Below are positions 45,262 through 53,828 of a DNA stretch of 64,000 bases, piece after piece. The stretch lies in NCBI GenBank assembly GCA_022764505.1, contig JALEQJ010000004.1, positions 62,001-126,000 of the forward strand, given 5' to 3'. The DNA comes from Phocaeicola sp. (GTDB lineage: Bacteria; Bacteroidota; Bacteroidia; Bacteroidales; Bacteroidaceae). How positions within the stretch are numbered: position 1 is the first letter of the stretch; every line of letters begins with the position of its first letter. The notes beneath the pieces are model-generated. The model did not search any database, was not told where the DNA came from, and saw only the letters and a list, made by a program, of their open reading frames with translations. The position numbers were made by a program, and so were the translations under genes.

Positions 45262-47337
45262 TTAGAGATTGAATATGAATGACGCACCTATGGCTATAGG
45301 TCTTCCTCTCTGTGCTATATATCCACCGGCTCCCATATTGGTGAGGAAGCTCAAGTATTTTGTGTCTGTAAGATTCTTTCCCCAAAGTTCGTAAGTAAAT
45401 CTACCCTTAGATGCACTGATCTTTCCATTTAAGATAAAATAAAGCTCTTGCTTTGTAGCATTGGTTTCATTCCAGAAGAAAGGACCATTGCCTGTAAGAC
45501 CTGCACTGAATGTAAGTCTATCTAAGAGATTGCCTACTTTATACAGCGTATATGCCGAGTGAAGAGAAATAGTATGTCTTGGTACTAAGGGCAAGAAGTT
45601 TCCTGCATAGTTTGTTTTTTGGTCTTTCTGATAGTCTAAGAACTTCACATAAGTATAACCGTAATTGGCTTGAAAAGTAAGTCCTTGGCAAGGATTCAAG
45701 AAGATAGAAGCTTCTACTCCTTTACTTTCCGAGTGTCCGGCATTGCGTTGCTGGTTACCTACGCCCGGTATAAACTGACTGAATTGTTGGTCTTTCCAAT
45801 CAATATAGAAAGCTGCCAATTCTGCTCTTAACTTCCCGTCCCAAAATGATTTCTTCACACCTATTTCATAGTTCCAGTTATATTCCGGATCAAAAGCGAT
45901 ATTAGAATTGTCTGTTACGGTAATGTTAAAACCACCTGTCTTATAACCTCTTGTTACAGAAGCATAGAGTAAATCGTGGTCATTAAAGGCATATTGCAAG
46001 CTGAACTTAGGATTGAATTGTTTGAAATTCAGTTTACTATTATACTCTTTATCAAACTTAGCCGGTGCATTTTCTACTCTAAGGTTTCTCACATAAGCCA
46101 GTTGTGTGTATTTAGCACGTTCGTAATCAAAGCGCAAACCCAAAGAAGCAGAAAGTCCTCCCACGATATCTAAAGTAGACTGATGATAAAGTGAAACACC
46201 ATACGTAGGAATTTCAAAGAACTTAGGAGTAGAACGACCTTGGGCGAGATAAGATACCTCTGTCTGGTTATCCATCTTTTGGTGGAATGCAAACAGACCG
46301 ACGATCCATCTATAAGCACGTTCTCCCTCAGATTTCAATGTAAACTCTTGAGTGTACATATGCTGCTTATTTCTTGTATCTGTGAAGAAAACCTTTTTAG
46401 GAGTAAAATCTTGGTCTATTACCATTCTATCATTGAAGTATTGGTAAGCTGTTTGGCTATTGAAGCTGAAAGACTCTCCCTTATAATTCGCCCCGAAACC
46501 CAAAGTAAGGAGATTTCTATTGTACTTACTTTCTTCATTATAATTCACATCTGCTGTTTTTCCGGTTTTGGGGTCGTGCAGACCATAAGGAAAACCATTT
46601 TGGCGGGTATAGTCGTAAGATAGGTTTAGGTTGGTAGTCCAACGCACGGCTGGCTTCCACACAAAACGAGTACGGAAGCTGGCGGTATGTGCCATATCTG
46701 CATTTTCGTTACGATAAACATTGGTAAGGAAACCATCATTGTAAGTATAGTTACCCATAACGGAAATACCAACATTGTCCGACAATCGCTGATAAGTAGA
46801 TGCTGTGAGCTGCGTATCGTTTCTACTACCGTAACTTACTCTGAAACGTGTATTCTGATAGTCAAGTGGAGAATGTGTATAGACATTGATAAGTCCTCCT
46901 ATCGCATTTCTTCCATAGAGTGTACCTTGTGGACCACGTAACACCTCTACATTGCTCACATCTGCCATATCTATATCAAAAGCAGAACGTTCAAAGTGAG
47001 GTACACCATCTATGTACAAACCTACAGAAGGCGCATTGGTACGAGAGCCTACTCCGCGTACAAACACTGGTGCTCCCTGACGAGAACCATAATCCGGCAT
47101 AAAAAAATTGGGAAGCATTCCGCTTATTTCTTTGATACTACGAATATCGTTGTAACGCAAAAAGCGATTGTCCAATGAAGTTACAGAAATAGGAGCCACC
47201 TTCTTGTCATCTTGCTTAAAACCGACTACGGTAACCTCTTCCATATCTATTTTTCTCACATAAGAAGTATCTACTTCCGGCTCTGAACCCATAGGAGCAG
47301 TTGCAATAAATGTAGAAATCAACAATGAATAAAGCAT
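45262..47337 (-). CDS. TonB-dependent outer-membrane receptor
   Basis: Outer-membrane beta-barrel receptor of 691 residues. A short N-terminal signal-like segment (LLISTFIATAPMG) is followed by the TonB box region MEEVTVVGF (~32-40), the plug domain (SVTSLDNRFL to IGGLINVYTH, including VEVLRGPQGTLYGRNAIGG near 130) and a barrel ending in FIFNL with a terminal aromatic/Leu pattern. There is no CarboxypepD-like N-terminal domain, so it is not a SusC protein; it resembles iron-siderophore and heme receptors. The short signal peptide lacks basic residues, which is unusual. It heads the operon with an MFS permease and hemN. A promoter and inverted repeat lie at 47395-47443. Confidence 0.9.
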   Translation of the reverse strand: MLYSLLISTFIATAPMGSEPEVDTSYVRKIDMEEVTVVGFKQDDKKVAPISVTSLDNRFLRYNDIRSIKEISGMLPNFFMPDYGSRQGAPVFVRGVGSRTNAPSVGLYIDGVPHFERSAFDIDMADVSNVEVLRGPQGTLYGRNAIGGLINVYTHSPLDYQNTRFRVSYGSRNDTQLTASTYQRLSDNVGISVMGNYTYNDGFLTNVYRNENADMAHTASFRTRFVWKPAVRWTTNLNLSYDYTRQNGFPYGLHDPKTGKTADVNYNEESKYNRNLLTLGFGANYKGESFSFNSQTAYQYFNDRMVIDQDFTPKKVFFTDTRNKQHMYTQEFTLKSEGERAYRWIVGLFAFHQKMDNQTEVSYLAQGRSTPKFFEIPTYGVSLYHQSTLDIVGGLSASLGLRFDYERAKYTQLAYVRNLRVENAPAKFDKEYNSKLNFKQFNPKFSLQYAFNDHDLLYASVTRGYKTGGFNITVTDNSNIAFDPEYNWNYEIGVKKSFWDGKLRAELAAFYIDWKDQQFSQFIPGVGNQQRNAGHSESKGVEASIFLNPCQGLTFQANYGYTYVKFLDYQKDQKTNYAGNFLPLVPRHTISLHSAYTLYKVGNLLDRLTFSAGLTGNGPFFWNETNATKQELYFILNGKISASKGRFTYELWGKNLTDTKYLSFLTNMGAGGYIAQRGRPIAIGASFIFNL

Positions 47338-47394
47338 TCTTTTACTCTCTTTTAATGATTTGTATGATTATATTATGTACGCATTTTTGTAAGG

Positions 47395-47425
47395 CAAAAT
47401 TAGACGCATCGGTACAAGTACACAA
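47395..47425 (-). promoter_or_regulatory. Predicted promoter of the TonB receptor-MFS-hemN operon
   Basis: On the minus strand TTG (complement of 47423-47425) and -7 TAATTTTG (complement of 47395-47402) are 20 bp apart, ~58 bp before the start at 47337. Confidence 0.6.
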
Positions 47426-47443
47426 TCCTCACAAATGAGGATT
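47424..47443. promoter_or_regulatory. Inverted repeat abutting the receptor promoter, candidate operator
   Basis: AATCCTCA (47424-47431), a 4-bp CAAA and TGAGGATT (47436-47443) form a perfect 8-bp dyad that overlaps the -33 region of the receptor promoter. On the plus strand it is followed by T-residues and would look like a terminator, but no plus-strand gene ends here. A repressor site for iron or heme control is the preferred reading. Confidence 0.45.
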
Positions 47444-47508
47444 TTTTCACTATCTAAACATTAAGTAAAGATTGAGGTTTAGAACTAAGACAGAAAAGAA
47501 AAAGGAAT

Positions 47509-47612
47509 TTGAAATTTCTATTTCGTACTTGAGTTTATGTAAACCTCCATTATGGTTTATATAAACTTCCATTGCGGTTTATGTAAACTGTGGCACGAAA
47601 TAGAGATTTTCA
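47509..47612. mobile_element. MITE-like element with TIRs and three 22-bp-pitch palindromes (copy 2)
   Basis: About 104 bp, near-identical in plan to 25103-25205. Left repeat TTGAAATTTCTATTTCGTAC (47509-47528) pairs with the complement of GCACGAAATAGAGATTTTCA (47593-47612). Inside are GTTTATGTAAAC (47533), GTTTATATAAAC (47555) and GTTTATGTAAAC (47577), exactly 22 bp apart, with spacers CTCCATTATG and TTCCATTGCG that differ from copy 1 by only one base in total. It lies between the receptor promoter and the hisS terminator in a 409-bp gap. Confidence 0.75.
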
Positions 47613-47691
47613 TATTTACCTCCATTGAATAGGTAATAGAGTTCAGACAGTATAAGGGAGATTAAATTGGGAAGAGGAATTGAGACAAAGA

Positions 47692-47727
47692 AATAGGGGT
47701 ATGCCTATTTCTTGACATACCCCTATT
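47692..47727 (-). terminator. Terminator of hisS
   Basis: A perfect 12-bp inverted repeat (AATAGGGGTATG at 47692-47703, CATACCCCTATT at 47716-47727) ending in a T-rich stretch on the minus strand, 19 bp after the hisS stop. Confidence 0.85.
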
Positions 47728-47746
47728 CATTGGTTTATAAATATGA

Positions 47747-49114
47747 TTATTTATTTCGTAATTGTTTGAGCAAGGCTTCCGGAGTGAGCGATTGTTGTTC
47801 GCCGGTTTCCATATTCTTCAGCAAGATCATACCTTGTGCCAATTCGTCCTCCCCTACTATCGCTACGTAGGCTATTCCTTTATTATTGGCATAAGTCATT
47901 TGTTTTTTCATTTTTGCGGTATCCGGATAAAGCTCTGCACGCACACCTGCATTGCGCAACTCCTGCAATACAGGCAATACGAATGCTACTTCTTTTTCTC
48001 CGAAGTTTACAAAGAGTAATTCTGTAGTCTGTGTAGTATGTGCCGGATAAAGTTCCAACTGATTCAAGACATCGTAAATTCTATCTGCGCCAAAGGAAAT
48101 ACCTACACCGGAAACGCCTTGCATACCGAATACACCGGTAAGATTATCGTAACGTCCGCCTCCGCTAATACTACCTATCTGCACATCTAAGGCTTTCACT
48201 TCCAAGATAGCACCTGTATAATAATTAAGTCCGCGCGCAAGTGTAAGATCCAGTTCCACTTCGGACTGAATTTCCAAACCTTTCAGTGTTTGCAAAATAA
48301 AGTCTGTCTCTTCTATACCTTTCAAGCCTACCTCGCTACCTGCCAAAACCTCTTTCAAGACAGCAAGTTTCTCATCGTTTGTACCTGCCAACTGAATGAT
48401 GGGTTGCAGATGTGCTATGCCTTCGAGAGAGATACCTTTGGCAAGTAATTCTGCATTGACATTGTCTATACCTATTTTGTCCAATTTGTCAATAGCCACC
48501 GTAATATCTACAATCTTGTCTGCTTCTCCTATGATTTCCGCTATTCCGGACAAGATTTTACGATTGTTCAGTTTGATAGACACACGAATACCAAACTGCG
48601 TATATACGGCATCTATCATTTGCACCAATTCTACTTCGTTCAAAAGAGAATCACTGCCCACAACATCTGCATCACACTGATAAAACTCTCTATAGCGTCC
48701 TTTTTGTGGACGGTCTGCCCGCCAAACAGGCTGTATCTGATAACGTCTGAAAGGGAAAGTAAGTTCATCTCTGTGCATCACTACATAACGAGCAAAAGGA
48801 ACAGTAAGGTCATAGCGCAATCCTTTTTCGCAAAACTTACTTGCCAATTTAGGCGCATTGCGAGAAAGCAATTCTTCGTCTGTAATGCCCGAGAAATAGT
48901 CTCCGGAGTTCTGTATCTTGAAAAGCAGCTTATCTCCTTCTTCTCCATATTTGCCCATAAGGGTAGACAAGTTTTCCATAGAAGGCGTTTCTATCTGTTC
49001 AAATCCGAAGCGATGAAATACTTCCTTGATAGTAGAAAAGATATAATTACGCTTTGCCATTTCTATGGGAGAGAAGTCTCTTGTACCTTTGGGTATGCCG
49101 GGTTTTGTTGCCAT
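47747..49114 (-). CDS. hisS: Histidyl-tRNA synthetase
   Basis: Charges tRNA-His with histidine; class II synthetase, 455 residues from the chosen start. The N-terminus [19 protein letters not shown] is the standard HisRS opening (KGTRD). Motif 2 is [27 protein letters not shown] (residues near 110), with the histidine A peptide ARGLNYYTG and [10 protein letters not shown] near 325. A longer frame extends to 49141, but the -7 box lies at 49139-49146, so transcription would start downstream of that codon. The start at 49114 is therefore used. It is transcribed alone and followed by a terminator. Confidence 0.96.
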   Translation of the reverse strand: MATKPGIPKGTRDFSPIEMAKRNYIFSTIKEVFHRFGFEQIETPSMENLSTLMGKYGEEGDKLLFKIQNSGDYFSGITDEELLSRNAPKLASKFCEKGLRYDLTVPFARYVVMHRDELTFPFRRYQIQPVWRADRPQKGRYREFYQCDADVVGSDSLLNEVELVQMIDAVYTQFGIRVSIKLNNRKILSGIAEIIGEADKIVDITVAIDKLDKIGIDNVNAELLAKGISLEGIAHLQPIIQLAGTNDEKLAVLKEVLAGSEVGLKGIEETDFILQTLKGLEIQSEVELDLTLARGLNYYTGAILEVKALDVQIGSISGGGRYDNLTGVFGMQGVSGVGISFGADRIYDVLNQLELYPAHTTQTTELLFVNFGEKEVAFVLPVLQELRNAGVRAELYPDTAKMKKQMTYANNKGIAYVAIVGEDELAQGMILLKNMETGEQQSLTPEALLKQLRNK

Positions 49115-49138
49115 AAATTCTATGTTATTTAGAGATTG

Positions 49139-49146
49139 CAAAAGTA
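49139..49146 (-). promoter_or_regulatory. Predicted -7 box of hisS
   Basis: TACTTTTG on the minus strand matches TAnnTTTG. It overlaps the longest possible hisS start codon and so supports the shorter protein starting at 49114. Confidence 0.55.
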
Positions 49147-49196
49147 GTAAATACTTCTGCCGGTTATATGCGTTGAAATAAGAAAACCACGATACA

Positions 49197-50924
49197 TCAG
49201 TCTGCTACGAGTGTACCTACGTGTTCCACCTTGCTTTCCGTATGGGGGAATATGGGTACAAAGTCTGTATTGGTCTGCACTTGATTCTTCCGGAAAAGGA
49301 ACTCCCGAACAGACAATGCGAAATACAGAGGAGAATCAAATGTATGGAATACATTGTCCTCTACTACCACTCTTCCGTGATAATAGGCTTTATCCGAGAC
49401 TTCTTTCAATACAGGATAGATAGAAATCACTCCTTTCGTAAACTGATATTTGGCTGTAAGTGCATTGATAAAGGTATTATGGTGAATATGCACGTCTTCG
49501 CAAGGTCCACTTTCGTACCAGCCATTGGCATCACCACAAAGCAGGATAGCACTACCGTGTGTATGGTCAAAGACATTGTAGGCACAAATCACAGGTTTCG
49601 GAGTAGAAAAGAGAGCTCCACGTGCCCTATTGTTTCGGACTATATTTTTCTCAAATTCCACAGATGGGTGAGCTGTAAGGTTTTCCACAGCCATTTGACA
49701 ATCCTTAAGTCCTGCCAAGGCATCTACAGAAGCAAACTTGAGTTGCAATTGATGAGTATTGAGCTTTTCTACTGTTGCTCCCATACCTCCAGTAAGAGGA
49801 AGCAAGGTATTTCTATCTATGAGTCTGAGAGCATCTCCCTCTTCGTACCACGTATAACCGAAAGATTGTTCATGCGCAAAAGCAGCTATCACAGTTTGGT
49901 TATCTATAATGCTATCTACACGCAGGTAAGTACCGTGTACATTGATAGCATCGTCTGCCATATGTTCATATAACCCTTGCGTAGAAATAATTTTTCCTCT
50001 ACACCCGGAGAAGTGTGTAGCATCTGCCTGAGTAGTAAAATAGCGTTCAGACTTTTCCGGAACTGCCACAGAGAAATGGTGCAAGGTTACATTGGTACAA
50101 TTTTGCGCCACAAGAGCCATACCTTCTGCATAATGTACGGTTACGTCTTGAATTTGAGTATCCACAGCATCACTTAGGAGAATGCCGGGTGTAGGTCTAT
50201 AGTAAGAACGAAGTACATATCTATCTCCCACTTCCACATAAGGTTGTTCTCCCCAATGGTAGAGATACAAGTTACCTTGCTCGTTTACTTCTATTTGTTT
50301 AGGATTAAAACTTACATCGGCTCTGTTCCATTTCATATGTCTGTCTGCACGGAAAGGCATTGCCACGAAGAGAGATTGTTCATAACCTTCTCCTTTCAGT
50401 ACAAAACGATTCTCTTTAATTTCGTATTGTGTTTCCGGTAATACACGAACTTCCACTCTATTGTCTTTTATCCCTACTACCTCTATTTGCGATAAAGCAG
50501 GACGTGGATAATCAATCCTGAACCCTTGCAATTTCACATTTTTACTTTTTTGCACCACGACAGGTATCATACGCCCGTGCATAGCAAGCAATGTATTATT
50601 CCCTTTAATTGTAAGGTTTTCTGCCTTGTCTATGAAAAGTGCTACAGGGCGTAATGGTTCATGATCATGATTGGAAATAAATAGTTCGTACTTTTTTGCC
50701 TCTGTAGGATAAAAATGATAGGTTCCATTTCCCAATACGATTTCTACACTTCTCCCAGCACGCATCTCTGTTTGGGCTGCCTCTATTAAACGAGCAAAGG
50801 CGAGTGTATTATCTTGTGTTTCGTCATTGGCTACTGCTCCAAAACTTTCGGGAGTCAATACGACATTTGTTGTATCGTAAGCCCATAAGATAGGAAGTAA
50901 GAGGAAGAAAAGAAGTTTTTGCAT
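49197..50924 (-). CDS. GH110 alpha-1,3-galactosidase (GlaB-like)
   Basis: Exported glycosidase of 575 residues. The N-terminal signal peptide ([15 protein letters not shown]) is followed by a right-handed parallel beta-helix, beginning with the pectate-lyase-like [20 protein letters not shown]. The central blocks [23 protein letters not shown] (~117-139), [15 protein letters not shown] (~300-314) and [13 protein letters not shown] (~321-333), with an acidic pair Asp324-Asp325, match my recollection of GH110, inverting exo-enzymes that cut alpha-1,3-galactose from blood group B or linear alpha-Gal structures. B-type enzymes accept both. It begins 9 bp after msrA and is the last gene of the dxs-trkA-manA-msrA unit, an unusual place for a host-glycan enzyme. 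Confidence 0.82.
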   Translation of the reverse strand: MQKLLFFLLLPILWAYDTTNVVLTPESFGAVANDETQDNTLAFARLIEAAQTEMRAGRSVEIVLGNGTYHFYPTEAKKYELFISNHDHEPLRPVALFIDKAENLTIKGNNTLLAMHGRMIPVVVQKSKNVKLQGFRIDYPRPALSQIEVVGIKDNRVEVRVLPETQYEIKENRFVLKGEGYEQSLFVAMPFRADRHMKWNRADVSFNPKQIEVNEQGNLYLYHWGEQPYVEVGDRYVLRSYYRPTPGILLSDAVDTQIQDVTVHYAEGMALVAQNCTNVTLHHFSVAVPEKSERYFTTQADATHFSGCRGKIISTQGLYEHMADDAINVHGTYLRVDSIIDNQTVIAAFAHEQSFGYTWYEEGDALRLIDRNTLLPLTGGMGATVEKLNTHQLQLKFASVDALAGLKDCQMAVENLTAHPSVEFEKNIVRNNRARGALFSTPKPVICAYNVFDHTHGSAILLCGDANGWYESGPCEDVHIHHNTFINALTAKYQFTKGVISIYPVLKEVSDKAYYHGRVVVEDNVFHTFDSPLYFALSVREFLFRKNQVQTNTDFVPIFPHTESKVEHVGTLVAD

Positions 50925-50933
50925 ATACCAATG

Positions 50934-51482
50934 TTATTTTTTGCGAAGTGTTTGTTCTTGCTTTATCAAAACTGTAGGACACACCACTTTCTGTACCTGT
51001 GCGAAGTGTGCTATATCTACATGACAATAGCCACGTGGGTTGTTTATCAAATAATCTTGGTGATATAATTCTGCTGGATAATAAGAACGTAAATCATCAT
51101 TCTCTACACAGATAGGGTCTGCGTATTGTTCCTGCAGTCTATTCAATGCAGCCGTAACAATGGTTTCATCTGCCGGATCGGTATAGTAAACACCAGTGCG
51201 ATATTGCGTACCGATATCGTATCCTTGCCGGTTCAGTAAGGTAGGGTCTATGATGAGAAAGAATTGTTCCAAAAGAAAAGAGAGAGCTATCTGTTCGTCA
51301 TCATAAATCACTCGTACCGTTTCTACGGCATGCGTAGTTCCGGTACAAACCAATTCATAAGAAGGATTTGGGATAACGGATTGCGCATAGCCGCACTCTG
51401 TAGAAACTACCCCTTTGAGCAGTCCCATATAGTGGTCTACTCCCCAGAAGCAACCACCTGCTAAATATATAGTTCGGTGCAT
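50934..51482 (-). CDS. msrA: Peptide methionine-S-sulfoxide reductase A
   Basis: Repairs oxidised methionine (S-epimer) in proteins. It has 182 residues with no signal peptide. The catalytic block is GGCFWGVDHYMG (nucleophilic Cys12), slightly changed from the usual GCFWGxE; the C-terminal GYCHVDI contains the recycling Cys region. QYRTGVYYTDP and YHQDYLINNPRGYCH are typical. It begins 10 bp after manA and ends 9 bp before the GH110 gene, so it belongs to the same operon. Confidence 0.93.
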   Translation of the reverse strand: MHRTIYLAGGCFWGVDHYMGLLKGVVSTECGYAQSVIPNPSYELVCTGTTHAVETVRVIYDDEQIALSFLLEQFFLIIDPTLLNRQGYDIGTQYRTGVYYTDPADETIVTAALNRLQEQYADPICVENDDLRSYYPAELYHQDYLINNPRGYCHVDIAHFAQVQKVVCPTVLIKQEQTLRKK

Positions 51483-51492
51483 AACGCTTTCC

Positions 51493-52464
51493 TTATACGT
51501 AGGTTTCCAAGAACTTCACATTACCCTCCGGATAGATGGTTACATCTTTCAATGCAGCAGGCAAAAGTATAGTTTCTCCTGCACGAAGCGATAAACGTTC
51601 TCCATTTTCATCTGTTACCACAGCAGAACCTTCTAATCCTATCAGAATCACGAAAGAATCCAATTCCGTATAGTCCAAAGTCATACTCTCTGTAAGATCA
51701 TACACAGAGGTAGTAAAGTAGGGACACGATACAAGCTCTATTCCTTCGTTCTGTTTAGCTACATAATTCGTACGATAATCCGAGTGTACACTGTAGTCTA
51801 TCACAGATTTGGCTTGTTCTGTATGTAGTTCTCTGGCATTGCCGTCTTTATCTCTTCTATCGAAGTCGTAAATACGATAGGTTATATCCGATGTTTGCTG
51901 TATTTCTGCAATGAAACAACCTGCGCCTATGCTATGAATACGTCCGGCAGGCAAGAAAAACACATCGCCGGACTTTACATTATACTCTGCCAAAGCTTCG
52001 CAAATGGTATTGTTCTTTACCATAGTTTCGTACTCCTCCGGTGTGAGTTCCCGATTAAGTCCGGAGCGCAGTTTGGCGTGTGCATCACAGTTTTCCATTA
52101 CATACCACATTTCCGTTTTTCCCATAGACTTATGTCTCTCCATAGCTATGTTATCGTCCGGGTGTACTTGGATAGAAAGGTCGTCGTTGGCATCTATAAA
52201 CTTGATGAGCAAAGGGAATCTATCTCCGAAACGTTTATAGTTCTCTTCTCCTACTAAAGCACCTTTGTACTTTGCTACCAATGTGCTGAGTTTCTCGTCT
52301 GCAAAAGCACCGTTTGCTACTACAGATTCATTACCGGGTACGTCCGATACTTCCCAACTTTCTCCTACGGCAGGAGCTGCATTTTCTATATGCTTAAAAG
52401 CCGCAATTTTTTCGCCACCCCAAATGGTGGACTTCAGTATAGGGTGAAATTTTAATGGATACAT
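51493..52464 (-). CDS. manA: Type I mannose-6-phosphate isomerase
   Basis: Interconverts mannose 6-phosphate and fructose 6-phosphate. From the ATG at 52464 it has 323 residues; a TTG nine codons upstream overlaps the trkA stop and is not preferred. Zinc ligands are expected in QVHPDDNIAMERH (~97-109), GKTEMWYV and the later His in GRIHSIGAGCFIAEIQQ (~172-188). This is the short cupin form found in Bacteroidota and Firmicutes. With the mannosidase/GH130 cluster elsewhere in the window it would let mannose from N-glycans enter glycolysis once phosphorylated. The gap to trkA is 23 bp and to msrA 10 bp. Confidence 0.94.
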   Translation of the reverse strand: MYPLKFHPILKSTIWGGEKIAAFKHIENAAPAVGESWEVSDVPGNESVVANGAFADEKLSTLVAKYKGALVGEENYKRFGDRFPLLIKFIDANDDLSIQVHPDDNIAMERHKSMGKTEMWYVMENCDAHAKLRSGLNRELTPEEYETMVKNNTICEALAEYNVKSGDVFFLPAGRIHSIGAGCFIAEIQQTSDITYRIYDFDRRDKDGNARELHTEQAKSVIDYSVHSDYRTNYVAKQNEGIELVSCPYFTTSVYDLTESMTLDYTELDSFVILIGLEGSAVVTDENGERLSLRAGETILLPAALKDVTIYPEGNVKFLETYV

Positions 52465-52487
52465 ATTATTATAAGTGTTGTATTTGT

Positions 52488-53828
52488 TCAATTAAAGTAT
52501 CTTTCCAAATTCTTGATCATACCACGCATACAGAAGACTACCACGTGATCGTTTTCTTGTACTCTACTGTTTCCATCTATGAGCAGTCCTACTCCATCTC
52601 TGATAACGCCCCCTATGGTAGCTCCCTTGGGCAGAGAAACTTCTTTTATGGCGTGTTGCGTGATACGAGCCTCTTTCTTTACGATAAACTCTGCCACATC
52701 TGCATTGGCAAAGGTAAGGCATTTCACATTGGACACATCTGCGTCCAACATCATTTGATAAATATGGCTGGCGGCAATGTATTTCTTATTGATAACCGTA
52801 CCTATATCCAAGCTCTCCGCCATATGGATATAGTCTATGTTTTCCACTTCGGCTACCGTCTTGGCTACCCCCATTCTTTTGGCTGCCAAGCAAGCCAGGA
52901 TATTGGTTTCCGAATTTCCTGTAAGTGCGACGAAAGCCTCTGTATTTCTGATGCCTTCTTCTTTGAGCAATTCCATATCCCGCCCATCTCCGTGTATCAC
53001 CAAGACGCTATCGTCTACGAGTTCTGTGAGTCGTACACAGCGTGCCATATTCTGTTCTATGATTTTGGCGTCCATATAGTCCGGCAAGTATTGGGCAGTA
53101 CGCACTGCGATACGCCCCCCTCCCATAATCATTACATTTTGTACATCGGGAAGTTCGTCTTTTCCGGAAACCTTACGGATATAAGGGATATATTTCTTTG
53201 TAGTGGTAAAGTAAACAATATCATTGAGTCTGATAGTATCGCTTCCTCGTGGGATTATGGTTTCCGTACCTCGCTTGATAGCTACCACGTGGAAAGGTAC
53301 TTCTGCTTTGCTAAACTCCTTCAATACCTTATCCAGCAGTTCTGATGTAGGTCCCATTTTTGCACCCAATAAGATGAGTTCTCCATCTGCAAATTCCCAC
53401 CACTGTCTGATCCAGCTCATTTTCACAGCATCTACTATATCTTTTGCTGCCAGCATTTCCGGATATATCAGCGAGTGTACTCCGAGTTTGGCAAAAAACT
53501 CTTTCTGTTTGGGTTGCAGGTACTCATAGTTATCTATACGTGCCACAGTCTTCTTCGCTCCCAAATTAGTGGCTATCATACAAGCCGTCATATTTCTGGA
53601 TTCGTCCGGTGTTACAGCTACGAACAAGTCTGCTTGAGGAACTCCTGCTTCTTTCAGTCCGGTAATAGATACGGGAGATTGCTTGATGGTCATAAGATCC
53701 AAGATGCCTTCAAGAGGTTTGAGATTTTCCTCGTTCTCATCCATTAAGACTATATCTTGCTTTTCTCCAGCCAACATTCGGGCAAGATAAGTTCCTACTT
53801 CCCCTGCTCCTGCGATGACTATTCTCAT
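52488..53828 (-). CDS. trkA: Trk potassium uptake protein TrkA
   Basis: Peripheral cytoplasmic regulator that binds NAD(H)/ATP and gates the Trk/Ktr potassium channel. It has 446 residues in two repeated RCK units: the first Rossmann motif is [16 protein letters not shown] (residues 3-18) and the second is [17 protein letters not shown] near 231. Each is followed by a TrkA-C domain. Its stop lies 23 bp before manA and its ATG overlaps the dxs stop by 4 bp. The membrane partner TrkH is not beside it, although I recall dxs-trkA-trkH as the usual order in Bacteroides. Confidence 0.94.
   Translation of the reverse strand: MRIVIAGAGEVGTYLARMLAGEKQDIVLMDENEENLKPLEGILDLMTIKQSPVSITGLKEAGVPQADLFVAVTPDESRNMTACMIATNLGAKKTVARIDNYEYLQPKQKEFFAKLGVHSLIYPEMLAAKDIVDAVKMSWIRQWWEFADGELILLGAKMGPTSELLDKVLKEFSKAEVPFHVVAIKRGTETIIPRGSDTIRLNDIVYFTTTKKYIPYIRKVSGKDELPDVQNVMIMGGGRIAVRTAQYLPDYMDAKIIEQNMARCVRLTELVDDSVLVIHGDGRDMELLKEEGIRNTEAFVALTGNSETNILACLAAKRMGVAKTVAEVENIDYIHMAESLDIGTVINKKYIAASHIYQMMLDADVSNVKCLTFANADVAEFIVKKEARITQHAIKEVSLPKGATIGGVIRDGVGLLIDGNSRVQENDHVVVFCMRGMIKNLERYFN

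Noticed and set aside
47424-47447. Rho-independent terminator on the plus strand
   Set aside because: No plus-strand gene precedes it, and it abuts the -33 element of a minus-strand promoter, so an operator is a better reading.
49221-49973. 250-codon plus-strand frame opposite the GH110 gene
   Set aside because: It is antisense to a recognised glycosidase with a signal peptide and has no family features.
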